The notes under the pieces are model-generated. The model was not told where the DNA came from and did not search any database. It worked only from the letters and a program-made list of their open reading frames with translations. From NCBI RefSeq assembly GCF_016859125.1, contig NZ_CP069338.1, forward strand, positions 2,878,501 through 2,942,500: DNA of 64,000 bases. The letters run 5' to 3'. Source of the DNA: Archangium violaceum (GTDB lineage: Bacteria > Myxococcota > Myxococcia > Myxococcales > Myxococcaceae). The position numbers were made by a program, and so were the translations under genes. Below are positions 16,325-25,457 of this stretch, piece after piece. Position 1 is the first letter of the stretch, and each line of letters starts with the position of its first letter.

Positions 16325-16960
16325 ATGCTCAAGGCGTATGCGCTCGCAGGGCTCGTAACGGTGCTTCCCGGATGTGCCGTGCCCAGGACTGCCTGGAAGG
16401 GAACGGTCGAGTGGCCGGACGATTACTCGGGCAAGAACATCGTCCCGTTCATGGAAGCGGGAGCTGCACTCGCCGCGGCAGCTGCCATCCGCGAGATGGT
16501 GAAACAGGGTCTTGCCATGGATCCAGGCATGTTCTGGGGGTGCGCCAGTCCTGAGCAGGGGTTGGACGTCGCCGTCTACAGAGGTCCAACGCCGGGCCTG
16601 TATTATGTGATGCTGGAGGAACGCTTCGATCGGTGCAGCGGCCCACGCTACCGCGTGCTCGATTGGTGGTACGTGTACGCGGTCACGCCTCAAGGGGAAG
16701 TGGTGGCCGAGGCCCCACCCCCACCCGCGGATGACTCCTTCTTTTCCCCTGCGCCTCCCAGCAGCACACCTGCACAGCCCGAGCAGGCACCGCAACCTGG
16801 CACTCCGCCCTCGACTCCGGAAGCCGAAGCGCCCACTCCGACTCCATCACCCGCGCCTGAAGCTCCGCCTCCGGCGGAACCACCTCCCGCGTCGCCACCA
16901 CCCGCGACCACCGTGCCAGGTACGCCAGAGCCCGCTCCCAGCCATCCAGAAGGCTCGTGA
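16325..16960 (+). CDS. Lipoprotein with Pro-rich C-terminal tail
   Basis: The 211-residue protein begins with a lipoprotein signal (LAGLVTVLPGC, Cys17). The first 130 mature residues include FDRCSGPRYRVLDWWYVYAVTP and two or more cysteines. The last 75 residues are almost only Pro, Ala, Glu, Thr and Ser (repeated P-x-P), a flexible tail that could span peptidoglycan. AGGAG lies just upstream of the ATG and the gene follows the JAMM lipoprotein by 21 bases, so they are probably one operon. No family recognised. Confidence 0.68.
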   Translation: MLKAYALAGLVTVLPGCAVPRTAWKGTVEWPDDYSGKNIVPFMEAGAALAAAAAIREMVKQGLAMDPGMFWGCASPEQGLDVAVYRGPTPGLYYVMLEERFDRCSGPRYRVLDWWYVYAVTPQGEVVAEAPPPPADDSFFSPAPPSSTPAQPEQAPQPGTPPSTPEAEAPTPTPSPAPEAPPPAEPPPASPPPATTVPGTPEPAPSHPEGS

Positions 16961-17037
16961 AGACCTGACTCGAAGCAGTGCGTGCCCCTTCCGCTCCCGC
17001 CGTCTCTCTGTCCACCTGTGCTAAACCCCTCCACTCG

Positions 17038-17121
17038 ATGGGTACGAGCGACGAGCTGACGGCAGTAGACGTGGAGCGGTTGGCACCGGCGCACCCCGGC
17101 GTGGAACTCGGAGGAATCTGA
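17038..17121 (+). pseudogene. 27-codon deletion remnant of the HEAT gene (start fused to end)
   Basis: A short open frame begins MGTSDELTAVDVERL, like the start of the HEAT protein (MATSDELTAADLERL), and ends AHPGVELGGI before TGA, like its C-terminus (AHPGVELGGF). About 880 codons in between are missing, and the frame is kept. Its leader (17008-17037) is also a copy of the HEAT gene leader. The GGAGG inside its last codons serves as ribosome site for the next gene, three bases after the stop. It therefore records a duplication of the HEAT gene followed by an internal deletion, and it may still provide promoter and translational coupling for the WD40/HEAT gene. Confidence 0.85.
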
Positions 17122-17124
17122 CGT

Positions 17125-20100
17125 ATGGCTTCACTCGCCATCGGCCAATACGAGAAGGTCCGCGCGCTCGCGGCCAACGCGCGTCTGCTGCTCGTCGGGG
17201 GTGCTCGCGCCTCCGTGAACAGCCGCCTCACCGCCTTCGAGCCCGCCACCAACAAGGTGGCCTGGAGCGTGGAGCTTCCCGCCGCTGTCCTTGGGCTCGC
17301 CCTCGCAGGCGAGAGCTGGATCGCCGCCTGCGCGGATGGCACCGTGCGCATCGGCGCGCTCGGCGATGGAGCCGTGCAGCGCGAGCTGAAGGAGGCCCAC
17401 CGCGGCGCCTGCACCGCCATCGCCGTCACCTCGGACGGCACCCGCGCCTTCACCGTGGGCACGGATGGAGCCCTGCGCGCCTGGACGCTCGAGCAGGGCA
17501 AGCGCGTGCACGAATGGCAGGCCTCGCCCCAGCCCCTGCGCGCCGTCGTGGTGGACCCCTCCGGCACCTACGCCGCGTGCGGCGGAGATGACTCCGTGGT
17601 GCGCTCCTTCACGCTCGCCACTGGAGCCCGCCGTGACATGCCGGGCCACGAGGGCGCGGTACGGGCGCTCGCCTTCACCCCGCGCGACGGGCGCCTCGTG
17701 TCCGCTGGCGACGACGGCAAGCTGCGCATCTGGTACCTCGTGGGCGCCGTCGAGTCCGAGGTGCGTGGAGACAAGGACTCCGGCCATGCCGGCGCCGTGC
17801 TCGCCCTCCTCTTCCCGCCCACGCCCTCCGCCGAGCGCGGCGAGGAGGCCGCGGACCGCGTCTTCTCCGCCGGTGACGACGGCAAGGTGAAGGCGTGGCG
17901 CCTGGACGAGCGCCGCAAGCCGCGCACGCTCGATTGTGGCAGCAAGCCCGTGCACGCGCTCGTCTTCGCGCCGCCCGTGAACGCGCGGATGGCCAAGGCG
18001 CAGCTCGGCTCCCTCTACGCGGGCGGCGAGGATCGCACGGTGCGCCGCTTCGAGCTCGACACCGAGGGCAAGCCCGCCACCGATATCGCCACGTATGCCC
18101 ACGGCTTCAACCTGCTGGAGGAGTCCCGCCGGGGCAACCGTCCCAAGCGCGAGGCCGCCGTGCGCGAGGCCGCCGCGCTCGAGGAGCCCGAGGCGCTCGA
18201 CTTCGTCCTCTCCGTGCTCTCCACGGATCGCGAGTACGAGGTGCGCAAGCTGGCCGCCGAGGAGCTGGGCCGGCTCGGCCGCACCGGTGCCCGCGCGAAG
18301 CTGCGCGAGCGGCTGGACGACGAGAACGTGCTGGTGCGCGCCGCCGCGCTGGCGTCCCTGACCGCGCTGGAGAAGGAGTCTCCGCTCGCCGCGCCACGCG
18401 CCGCGCTGGACTCGCGCTACCCGGACACGCGCATCGCCGGTCTGCGCCAGTTGGCCTCGCTCGCGAAGGTCTCGCCGCTGGTGCCAGGCCTCATCGCCAG
18501 CAAGCTGACGGACGCGGATACCAGCGTGGGCCTCACCGCGCTGGACGCGCTGACGCAGGTGTTCCCCCAGGACAGCACCGAGCCACTGAAGACGGCCTTC
18601 GAGCGCGGCCCCGCGCACCTGCGCACCGAGGTGCTCATCCGCGCCACGGGTGCCGGCTGGCTGGGCTCGCCGCGGTTGCAGCCCCTCGTGGCCCGCGCGC
18701 TCGATGACGCGGATGCCGAGGTGCGCCGCGTGGCCTTCACCGTGCGCGTGCTGGAGCGCCGTCCGCTCGCCCACGTGCTGGAGGAGAAGGACGAGGACTT
18801 CGCCCGCGCCGCCCTCGACGTCGCACGGCGGCTCTCCCGCCGCCCCCGTCCCACCGATGGCGAGGCCCGCGCCGCCCGTGAGGCCATGCCCTCCCTCGGC
18901 AAGGCCGGTGAGCCCCTCTCCGAGGCCAGCCTGGAGCCGCTGCTCGCCGCCATGGCCTGCCGCACTCCGGACACCGCCGTGCGGGGCGCTCGGGGCCTCG
19001 CGCAGCTCGGGGATGCCCGGGCGCTCGGCGCGCTGCTGCAGCTCTCCCGCGAGCCCGACGCCGCCATCCGCCGCCAGGCCGCCGACGCTCTCCGCGCCCT
19101 CCAGGACTCCCGCGCCCGCGAACGCCTCGTGTGGATGCTGGACGACGAGAACGCCGACGTGCGCGCCACCGCCCTCGACGCGGTGGTGACGCTCGACACC
19201 GAGGCGCCCCTCTCCAGCGCCGAGGCCGCCCTGCGCTCGGCCTTCGAGGACGTGCGCGTCCGGGGCCTCGACCGGCTCGTGAAGCTCCCGGGCAAGCGCT
19301 CCGAGGCCGCCGTGCACCTGCTCGGCGACGCGCTCGAGGACGAGTCCGCCAAGGTGCGTGACGAGGCCTTCCGCACCCTCTGGGCGTGGAACGAGAAGAA
19401 CCCCCAGGAGGCGCTGGACCGCGCGCTCTCCGGCCGCTTCCCGGATCTGCGCCGCCGCGCCGTGGACGAGCTCGCCGCCCGTCTCAAGGAGGACTGGGCG
19501 CTGGAGCGGCTGAAGAAGACCGTGGGCGACCGCGACGCCGGCGTGGCCCAGGCCGCCTACGAGGCGTGGGTGAAGCACGCGGGCAAGGAGCAGGCGGAGC
19601 CGCACCTCGCCGCCATGGACACCGCGCATGCACCGCTGCGCGCCCTGGCCGCGAAGAACGCCACCCAGGCCCCCGCCGAGGCGGTGCGCTCGCCGCTCCT
19701 CAAGCTGCTGCTGGCCGAGGAGCCCCAGGTCTACCTCGCCGCCATCGAGGCGCTCGACAAGCTCATCAAGAACGAGAACGGCCCCCTGCTCGCGGGCCTC
19801 GGCTCGGGTGAGCTGCCCCTCAAGGTGCGCGCGGCCGAGCTGCTCGCCGCCCGCGGCGCCGAGGACATCATCGAGCCGATGCGCAACCTCCTCACCGACA
19901 AGGAGTTGCAGCGCATCCACCCGCCGGCCTTCCTCGCGCCGCTGCGTCACCGCGCGGCCACGGCCCTGGCCACGCTCGGCTCGCGCCGGCTGCTCTCCTT
20001 CTTCGCCACCACCCTGCTCAAGGACGAGGCCAGCGAGGTGCGCGAGCAGGCCGCCCGGGGCCTCGCCACCGCCAGCCGCCGGGGCGACGAGGGCTACCTG

Positions 20101-23100
20101 CTGGATGCGCTCGGACACTCGGACGTCGCCGTGCGCTCGTGGGCCGCGGATGGCCTGTCGCGCCTCGGCGACACGCGCGCCCTGCCCGTCCTCACCGGAA
20201 ACCTGCGCCACGAGCACCAGCCCATCCGCATCGGCGCCATCCTCTCCTTCGCCGCGCTCGGCCCGGACGGGGACAGTGGCCTCCTGCACGGCCTGGAGGA
20301 CAAGGCCCGCGAGGTACAGGAGGCCGTCTTCGCCATCATCCTCGCTCGCGACCTCCGCGCCTCGCGCCGGGGCGAGCCGCCCGATCTGCTCACCAGCGCC
20401 CTCTCCAGCGCTCGCCCCGAGGTGCGCTACGCCGCGGCCCGTGCGCTGGAGCTGCGCACCGAGACGGAGGCGTACCACGCCCACCTCGTGGAGGTGCTGC
20501 AGCCGCCCCGCCCCGAGAAGGCCGGCGACATGAAGGACTGGCCCGCCGAGAACGAGCGCGCCCGGAACATGGTGGGGCTCGCCGAGGCGCTCGCCAGCGA
20601 CGTGCCCGAGCAGCGCTACGCGGCGGCCCAGGTGCTGCAACTGCGCCACAAGCCGCTCGACTACTTCCGCGAGGCCGCGAAGGTGGCCCGCCCGCGCTCG
20701 CTCGAGGCCCCCTGGAAGCCCGAGACGTCGCCCGTGACCCAGGCCCGGCCAGTGGAGGAGGAGAAGCCCGCGCGCAACTGGCTGCGCCGCCTCTTCTCCA
20801 CCGGCACCGGAAAGGCCGCCACCGCCGAGCCCTCGCCCGAGGCGCTCGTCTCCGCCGAGAAGCAGCACCTGCGGCGGCTCGCCTTCGGCGCCTACGTGGG
20901 CCTCTTGCGACAGGTGTCCTCGGGGGATGACGAGGGCCACCGCGTGCGCCGCGACGCCGTGGACCGCGTGGTGAAGCTCACCCAGGAGGGCCATGCCGGC
21001 ACGCCCGCCGCCGTGGCCGCCCTGCTGCGAGCCCTGGAGGATCCGCACCAACTGGTGCGCAAGGCGGCCCTCTCCGGACTCAAGGAGCTGTACCCCGCCG
21101 ACTCCGACGAGCCGCTGGCGCTCGCCCTGGCCTCGCTCTCTCCGGACGTGGCGCGCGCCGCGCTGGATGAGCTCGCCACCCGCGGGGAGTCCGCGAAGGG
21201 CCGCATCTCCGCCGCGCTCAACTCGCCCCTGGCCGACGTGCGCAAGTACGCCTTCGAGCTGCTCGAGCGCCTCAGCCCTCCGGGCAGCCTGGAGCCCCTG
21301 CTGGCCGCACTCGGCAGCGAGCACGCGGACCTGCGCGTGGGCGTCATCGAGCGCCTCGCCGGTGCCAATGACTCGCGCGTCACCGAGGCCCTCGGCCGCG
21401 CCGCGGGCAGCGAGCACGAGGACCTGCGCCTGCGCGCCGCCGAGCTGCTGGCATGGCGTCAGGATGACCGGGCAGTGGAAGTGCTCGCCGCCTTCCTGCG
21501 CTCGGAGAACGCCGCCGCGGTGAAGCGAGCACAGGAAGCGCTGGCCCGGCTCGGCTCGGCCGTCGCCGTGGGGGCGCTCGCCGCCCGGCTGCGTGTCGCG
21601 ACGGACGCGACCGAGCGTCTCGCCCTCGTGAAGGCGCTGGGACGCACCCGTCGCCCCGAGGCCGTGGACGCCCTGGCGCGGCAGCTCGACGATGAGACGC
21701 CCCTGGTGCGCCACGCCTGCGTGAGCGCGGCCATGGACGTGGCCACCCCGCCCGAGAAGGACGAGAAGGGCGAGCGCAAGCGCGACATGGCCCTGGCGAT
21801 GCGCTTCCTCCGTTCGGCCGTGCGCAGCGCGGACCCGATGGTGCGCAAGGCCGCCGCCACCGAGTTGGAGCAGGGCGACGACGTGGGCCAGGACGAGCTG
21901 CTCACCGGCCTCTTCGCGGACCGGGACGTGACGGTGCGCATGGAGTCGGTGGCGCGCTACGCCTCGCGGGTGATGAACAAGGGCGCGAAGGTGGAGCCAC
22001 TGGAGGAGGTGCTGCTCGGAGGGGCACGCGAGCTGATGCTGCCCGCCGCCGAGGGCGTGGCCTCCCGGGGTCGCACGAGCGCCCTGCGCCCGCTGCTGCT
22101 GTACGTGCGCGCGGGCGAGGAGGGCGAGCGCGAGCGAGCACTGCTGGCCCTGGGCACGCTGGGTGATGCGCGCGCCCTGTCCGAGCTGGAGCAGGTGGCG
22201 GCCGGTGGCACGCCCGAGGCTCCGGTGGAGACGAGCATGGTGGCCGCGGCCCTCGAGGGACTGGGCCGGCTCGCCCCGAAGCTACCCGAGGGCGAGGACC
22301 GCCGCCGCGTCGAGGAGAAGGTGGAGCTCACCGCACTGGAGGCCCGGGACAGCGCGCTTCAGAAGGCCGGCGTCCGGGGACTGCGCTTCATCGGCGGCGA
22401 GCGGGCGCGCTCGCGCCTGGAGACGCTCCTGCGCGACGACGACACCGACAACGAGGTGCGCACCACCGCGGCCCAGGAGCTGGGCAGGTTGGGAGACACC
22501 GCGGCCGAGGGCGCGCTGGCCTCGGTGCTGAACGACTGGGATGACGACCTGCGCAAGGAGGCGCGCAAGGCACTCGACGCGCTCTTCCCCAAGGAGCGCA
22601 TCCGGGTGGAGTTCCTCGCCGTGGCCAGCGATCAGGAGGACATCTCCGAGCCCGCCGCCAGCTACCTGGCCACCGAGGCGGACCCGATGCAGCTCCTGCC
22701 GCGCCTGGCCACGCTGGACAAGGAAGAGCTGCGGCAGCGGCTGCGCCGGGGACTTGTTCGGCGCGCGTCACTGCCCGCTGGAGCGCTCGCGATGCTGCTC
22801 GGCCACGAGAAGCCCTCCGCGCGCGAGGAAGCCGCGTGGCTGGTGGGCGCGCGCACCGGTGAGCAGGACACGACCCGCGCCTGGTCCACGGAGGAGCGCG
22901 CTTCGCTGGGCCGCTCCATCACCACCGCCGAGCGCCGCACCGCCTCCGAGTGGGCCTCCACGCCCGCCCCCAAGCGCGAGCCCCTCGCCAAGGCCTGGGA
23001 GCGGCTGCTGTGGGCGGGCTCTCGCCTGGGCGTGACGGAGCTGGCCAGGGCCGCGAAGGAGATCCTCCAGGGCGGTGAGACCAAGGCCCCCGCCGGGGTG

Positions 23101-23598
23101 CGCCTCGAAGCGGCCCGAGCGCTGGGCCGGCTGAACACGGCCCCCGAGGCCCTGCGTGCAGCGCTCACGGACCCGGACGCCGAGGTGCGCGAGGCCGCCA
23201 CCACCGCCCTGGCCAGCATCGCCCCGGAGCGAGCCGCCGAGTGGGCGCTCGCGGTGCAGCCGTTCGATCCGGTGGCCACGGGCCCCGCGGGTGCGACGGT
23301 GCGCGGCCCGAAGCAGCTCGCCACCTCCGAGGCCCGCCGCATGGCCCTGCCCTCCGTGCTGGCCGGCAAGGAGCTGGAGCCGCTGCGCCCGCTGGCCACC
23401 CACAAGGACGAGCAGGTGCGGCAGGATACGTGGGCCGCGCTGGGCCGCCTGGGAGGGACCGACGCGGCGGAACTGCTGCGCGGCCAGGCCTTCGACAAGT
23501 CGCAATCCGTGGAGCTGCGGAAGGCCGCCTACCGCGCCCACAAACGAGCACTCCGCGCCGCCGAGCGCGCCCGGAAGAACGAAGGGAGCCCGTCGTGA
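17125..23598 (+). CDS. Giant WD40 + HEAT (PBS-lyase-type) repeat protein, second gene of the retron-associated set
   Basis: The 2157-residue protein has no signal peptide. Residues 1 to about 330 are WD40 beta-propeller blades (AVTSDGTRAFTVGTDGALRAW, ALAFTPRDGRLVSAGDDGKLRIW, RVFSAGDDGKVKAW, LYAGGEDRTVRRF). The remainder is about 50 HEAT/PBS-lyase repeats of around 30 residues with the typical VRxxAAxALxxLG pattern (VRKLAAEELGRLG, VRDEAFRTLW, VRTTAAQELGRLG). A basic, low-complexity break occurs near 1215 (NWLRRLFSTG). No enzymatic motif. Such giants usually serve as binding platforms. The start has GGAGG ten bases upstream, inside the preceding remnant. Its stop overlaps the GTG start of the SWIM gene (GTGA), so these two are translationally coupled and presumably act together. 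Confidence 0.87.
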   Translation: MASLAIGQYEKVRALAANARLLLVGGARASVNSRLTAFEPATNKVAWSVELPAAVLGLALAGESWIAACADGTVRIGALGDGAVQRELKEAHRGACTAIAVTSDGTRAFTVGTDGALRAWTLEQGKRVHEWQASPQPLRAVVVDPSGTYAACGGDDSVVRSFTLATGARRDMPGHEGAVRALAFTPRDGRLVSAGDDGKLRIWYLVGAVESEVRGDKDSGHAGAVLALLFPPTPSAERGEEAADRVFSAGDDGKVKAWRLDERRKPRTLDCGSKPVHALVFAPPVNARMAKAQLGSLYAGGEDRTVRRFELDTEGKPATDIATYAHGFNLLEESRRGNRPKREAAVREAAALEEPEALDFVLSVLSTDREYEVRKLAAEELGRLGRTGARAKLRERLDDENVLVRAAALASLTALEKESPLAAPRAALDSRYPDTRIAGLRQLASLAKVSPLVPGLIASKLTDADTSVGLTALDALTQVFPQDSTEPLKTAFERGPAHLRTEVLIRATGAGWLGSPRLQPLVARALDDADAEVRRVAFTVRVLERRPLAHVLEEKDEDFARAALDVARRLSRRPRPTDGEARAAREAMPSLGKAGEPLSEASLEPLLAAMACRTPDTAVRGARGLAQLGDARALGALLQLSREPDAAIRRQAADALRALQDSRARERLVWMLDDENADVRATALDAVVTLDTEAPLSSAEAALRSAFEDVRVRGLDRLVKLPGKRSEAAVHLLGDALEDESAKVRDEAFRTLWAWNEKNPQEALDRALSGRFPDLRRRAVDELAARLKEDWALERLKKTVGDRDAGVAQAAYEAWVKHAGKEQAEPHLAAMDTAHAPLRALAAKNATQAPAEAVRSPLLKLLLAEEPQVYLAAIEALDKLIKNENGPLLAGLGSGELPLKVRAAELLAARGAEDIIEPMRNLLTDKELQRIHPPAFLAPLRHRAATALATLGSRRLLSFFATTLLKDEASEVREQAARGLATASRRGDEGYLLDALGHSDVAVRSWAADGLSRLGDTRALPVLTGNLRHEHQPIRIGAILSFAALGPDGDSGLLHGLEDKAREVQEAVFAIILARDLRASRRGEPPDLLTSALSSARPEVRYAAARALELRTETEAYHAHLVEVLQPPRPEKAGDMKDWPAENERARNMVGLAEALASDVPEQRYAAAQVLQLRHKPLDYFREAAKVARPRSLEAPWKPETSPVTQARPVEEEKPARNWLRRLFSTGTGKAATAEPSPEALVSAEKQHLRRLAFGAYVGLLRQVSSGDDEGHRVRRDAVDRVVKLTQEGHAGTPAAVAALLRALEDPHQLVRKAALSGLKELYPADSDEPLALALASLSPDVARAALDELATRGESAKGRISAALNSPLADVRKYAFELLERLSPPGSLEPLLAALGSEHADLRVGVIERLAGANDSRVTEALGRAAGSEHEDLRLRAAELLAWRQDDRAVEVLAAFLRSENAAAVKRAQEALARLGSAVAVGALAARLRVATDATERLALVKALGRTRRPEAVDALARQLDDETPLVRHACVSAAMDVATPPEKDEKGERKRDMALAMRFLRSAVRSADPMVRKAAATELEQGDDVGQDELLTGLFADRDVTVRMESVARYASRVMNKGAKVEPLEEVLLGGARELMLPAAEGVASRGRTSALRPLLLYVRAGEEGERERALLALGTLGDARALSELEQVAAGGTPEAPVETSMVAAALEGLGRLAPKLPEGEDRRRVEEKVELTALEARDSALQKAGVRGLRFIGGERARSRLETLLRDDDTDNEVRTTAAQELGRLGDTAAEGALASVLNDWDDDLRKEARKALDALFPKERIRVEFLAVASDQEDISEPAASYLATEADPMQLLPRLATLDKEELRQRLRRGLVRRASLPAGALAMLLGHEKPSAREEAAWLVGARTGEQDTTRAWSTEERASLGRSITTAERRTASEWASTPAPKREPLAKAWERLLWAGSRLGVTELARAAKEILQGGETKAPAGVRLEAARALGRLNTAPEALRAALTDPDAEVREAATTALASIAPERAAEWALAVQPFDPVATGPAGATVRGPKQLATSEARRMALPSVLAGKELEPLRPLATHKDEQVRQDTWAALGRLGGTDAAELLRGQAFDKSQSVELRKAAYRAHKRALRAAERARKNEGSPS

Positions 23599-25442
23599 GC
23601 ACCGCCACCCACCACGCCGTCGAGCTGCGTTACGCCACCACGAGTGACGTGGACGCCATCGCCGACGCCTCGCGCGTCCTGCTCGCCCTGGAGGGCTCTC
23701 GTGGCACCGTGGGCGTGCGCGGCCGGGTCCGCGAGCCCGCCCTCTTCCGCGACGCGCTCGCCGCCACGCTGGGCATCCTCGCCTCGGACCTGCGCTACCG
23801 GGGCAAGGACCGCACCGCGTACCTCGCGTACCTGATGAAGCAGGGCAAGCGCGCCACCGCTCAAATCTGGGAGGCCCAGAAGGCCTTCCTGGAGCAGTCC
23901 CTGGAGGGCGACAAGCAGGCGGACGCGGTGTTGGATCCGCTGCTCACCGTGGACCCGGACCAGGTGTCGCTGGAGGTGTTCTCCCGCGACGAGAGCGCCT
24001 ATGCGCGCCTGTCCTTCGACAACTCGCTCTTCGAGGGCCGCGAGGCCGCGCACGGCTCCACCTTCCTGGACGTGCCGGCGGACCTGCTGGCCAAGGTGGA
24101 CCGGCTGCGCACCTACGTGCCGGTGTCGCTGGAGGCCCACGTGGCCCTGCCCGCGCGAAGCACCGAGCAGGCCCGAGCCCCGCGCAATGTGGAGGTGCCC
24201 CACGCCTGGCTGCGCGGCTTCCTCCAGGTGCAGTCCGCCGCCACCCTGCCCGCGAGCACCTGCACGCTCGCGCCGATCGACCTGTACAACCTGCTCTTCG
24301 CGCTGCGCACCCGGAAGGCGAAGAAGGCACCGCGCGCGCTGCGCTTCGAGCTCGTCCCCGGCGCACAGCCGAGGCTCGTGCTGGAGCCGTGGGAACTGGT
24401 GCTGGAGTGCCACGGGCCGAAGTACCAGGGCAGCACGCCCGCGGTGGTGCGCACCTTCGGGCGGCAGCGGCTCGCGGCCCTCGCGCGACTGCTGCCCCAC
24501 GCCCAGGGCGTGCGCGTGCAGATGCTCGGGCCCGGGCTGCCGGTGTTCTGGGTGATTGATCTCGGTCCCGCCACGCTGACACTGGCGCTCACCGGGTGGA
24601 CGGAGAGCGGCTGGTCCAGCGCCGCGGCCTTCGATGCGCTCATGCCGCGCGCGGTGCCGGACGGGCTCGCGGAGAAGCTGCGCAACCGGCTGCGCACGGA
24701 GGGCCCTCGGACCTTCGAGGAGCTCGCCTCGGGCACGGACGCGCCGAAGGAAGCGGTGCGAGCGGCGCTACAGCTCGAGTGCCTGCGCGGGCGCGTCCTC
24801 TATGACATCGCCCGGGGGACGTACCGGCCGCGCGAGCTGCTCGCCACGCCCGTGGACGAGGCCGTCATCCGCTACGGCAACGAGCGCGAGGAGCGGGCAC
24901 ACCGGCTGCTGGGCGACGGCGGCCCGGGAGCGGGAGAGGTGAAGCTCACCAAGGTGCACGACGTGGTGGGCGTGGGCACGAAGCTCCACGGCGAGGTGGT
25001 GGACCGCGAGGCGGTGCGCAGCTTCTTCCCGAGCTTCCTCCTGGACCTGGAAGGCCGGGTGCGCGAGGCGAGCTGTGGCTGCCCGCCCTACCGGCGCTCG
25101 GGGCTGCGCGAGGGTCCGTGCGAGCACATGATCGCCCTGCGGTTGGCGTATGCGAGGCAGAGGGCACAAGAGGAGGCACTGCGGCAGACGCCGAAGGGCC
25201 GGGCGCTCATCCGCGCGGAGACGCGCTCGTACGTGCGGCGCGACGAGTCCGGCCAGGAGCAGGTGTACCGGGTGTCACTGGACGGCAAGCTGGTGTCGGT
25301 CGAGTGGGGCCCGCGCCTGGGCGAGCAGCGCCACCAGCGGCTGTGGTTCGACACGGACTCGGAGGCGCGCACGGCCTACTTCACACGCCTGGAGTCGCTG
25401 GCGGCCGAAGGCTTCATCGACTCGGTGGGCGGGACGGTGTAA
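23595..25442 (+). CDS. Winged-helix + SWIM zinc finger + WGR-like protein, third gene of the retron-associated set
   Basis: This protein has 615 residues from a GTG start overlapping the previous stop, with GGGAG upstream. The N-terminal 350 residues are a conserved region I cannot name. A winged-helix domain lies at about 355-415 (EKLRNRLRTEGPRTFEELAS, APKEAVRAALQLECLRG). A SWIM zinc finger follows with C494-x-C496-x12-C509-x-H511. The C-terminal 65 residues match the WGR fold (VYRVSLDGKLVSVEWGPRLG to YFTRLESLAAEGF). SWIM and WGR domains bind nucleic acid or poly(ADP-ribose)-related partners in other systems. I recall that retron surveys list winged-helix/SWIM and HEAT proteins as companions of one myxobacterial retron class, which fits the retron that once followed directly (see the 30103-30132 copy of this gene's end). 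Confidence 0.85.
   Translation: MSTATHHAVELRYATTSDVDAIADASRVLLALEGSRGTVGVRGRVREPALFRDALAATLGILASDLRYRGKDRTAYLAYLMKQGKRATAQIWEAQKAFLEQSLEGDKQADAVLDPLLTVDPDQVSLEVFSRDESAYARLSFDNSLFEGREAAHGSTFLDVPADLLAKVDRLRTYVPVSLEAHVALPARSTEQARAPRNVEVPHAWLRGFLQVQSAATLPASTCTLAPIDLYNLLFALRTRKAKKAPRALRFELVPGAQPRLVLEPWELVLECHGPKYQGSTPAVVRTFGRQRLAALARLLPHAQGVRVQMLGPGLPVFWVIDLGPATLTLALTGWTESGWSSAAAFDALMPRAVPDGLAEKLRNRLRTEGPRTFEELASGTDAPKEAVRAALQLECLRGRVLYDIARGTYRPRELLATPVDEAVIRYGNEREERAHRLLGDGGPGAGEVKLTKVHDVVGVGTKLHGEVVDREAVRSFFPSFLLDLEGRVREASCGCPPYRRSGLREGPCEHMIALRLAYARQRAQEEALRQTPKGRALIRAETRSYVRRDESGQEQVYRVSLDGKLVSVEWGPRLGEQRHQRLWFDTDSEARTAYFTRLESLAAEGFIDSVGGTV
25413..25442 (+). repeat. 30-bp repeat, copy 1 (3' end of the SWIM gene)
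   Basis: The last ten codons of the SWIM gene (FIDSVGGTV-stop) recur at 30103-30132 as FIDSASGMV-stop, 24 of 30 bases identical, same orientation. The two copies bracket the 4.7-kb segment with the ATPase, TOPRIM-like, unknown, toxin and immunity genes. Confidence 0.8.
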
Positions 25443-25457
25443 CCGCCAGGAGCCTGC

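Noticed and set aside
17131-21714. A 1527-codon open frame antisense to the WD40/HEAT gene (also 12843-15533 and 39000-42770 on the minus strand).
   Set aside because: Such frames come from strong GC bias at third codon positions. Their translations are Gly/Ala/Arg/Gln-rich without any domain, while the opposite strand encodes clear HEAT, cyclase and ATPase motifs.
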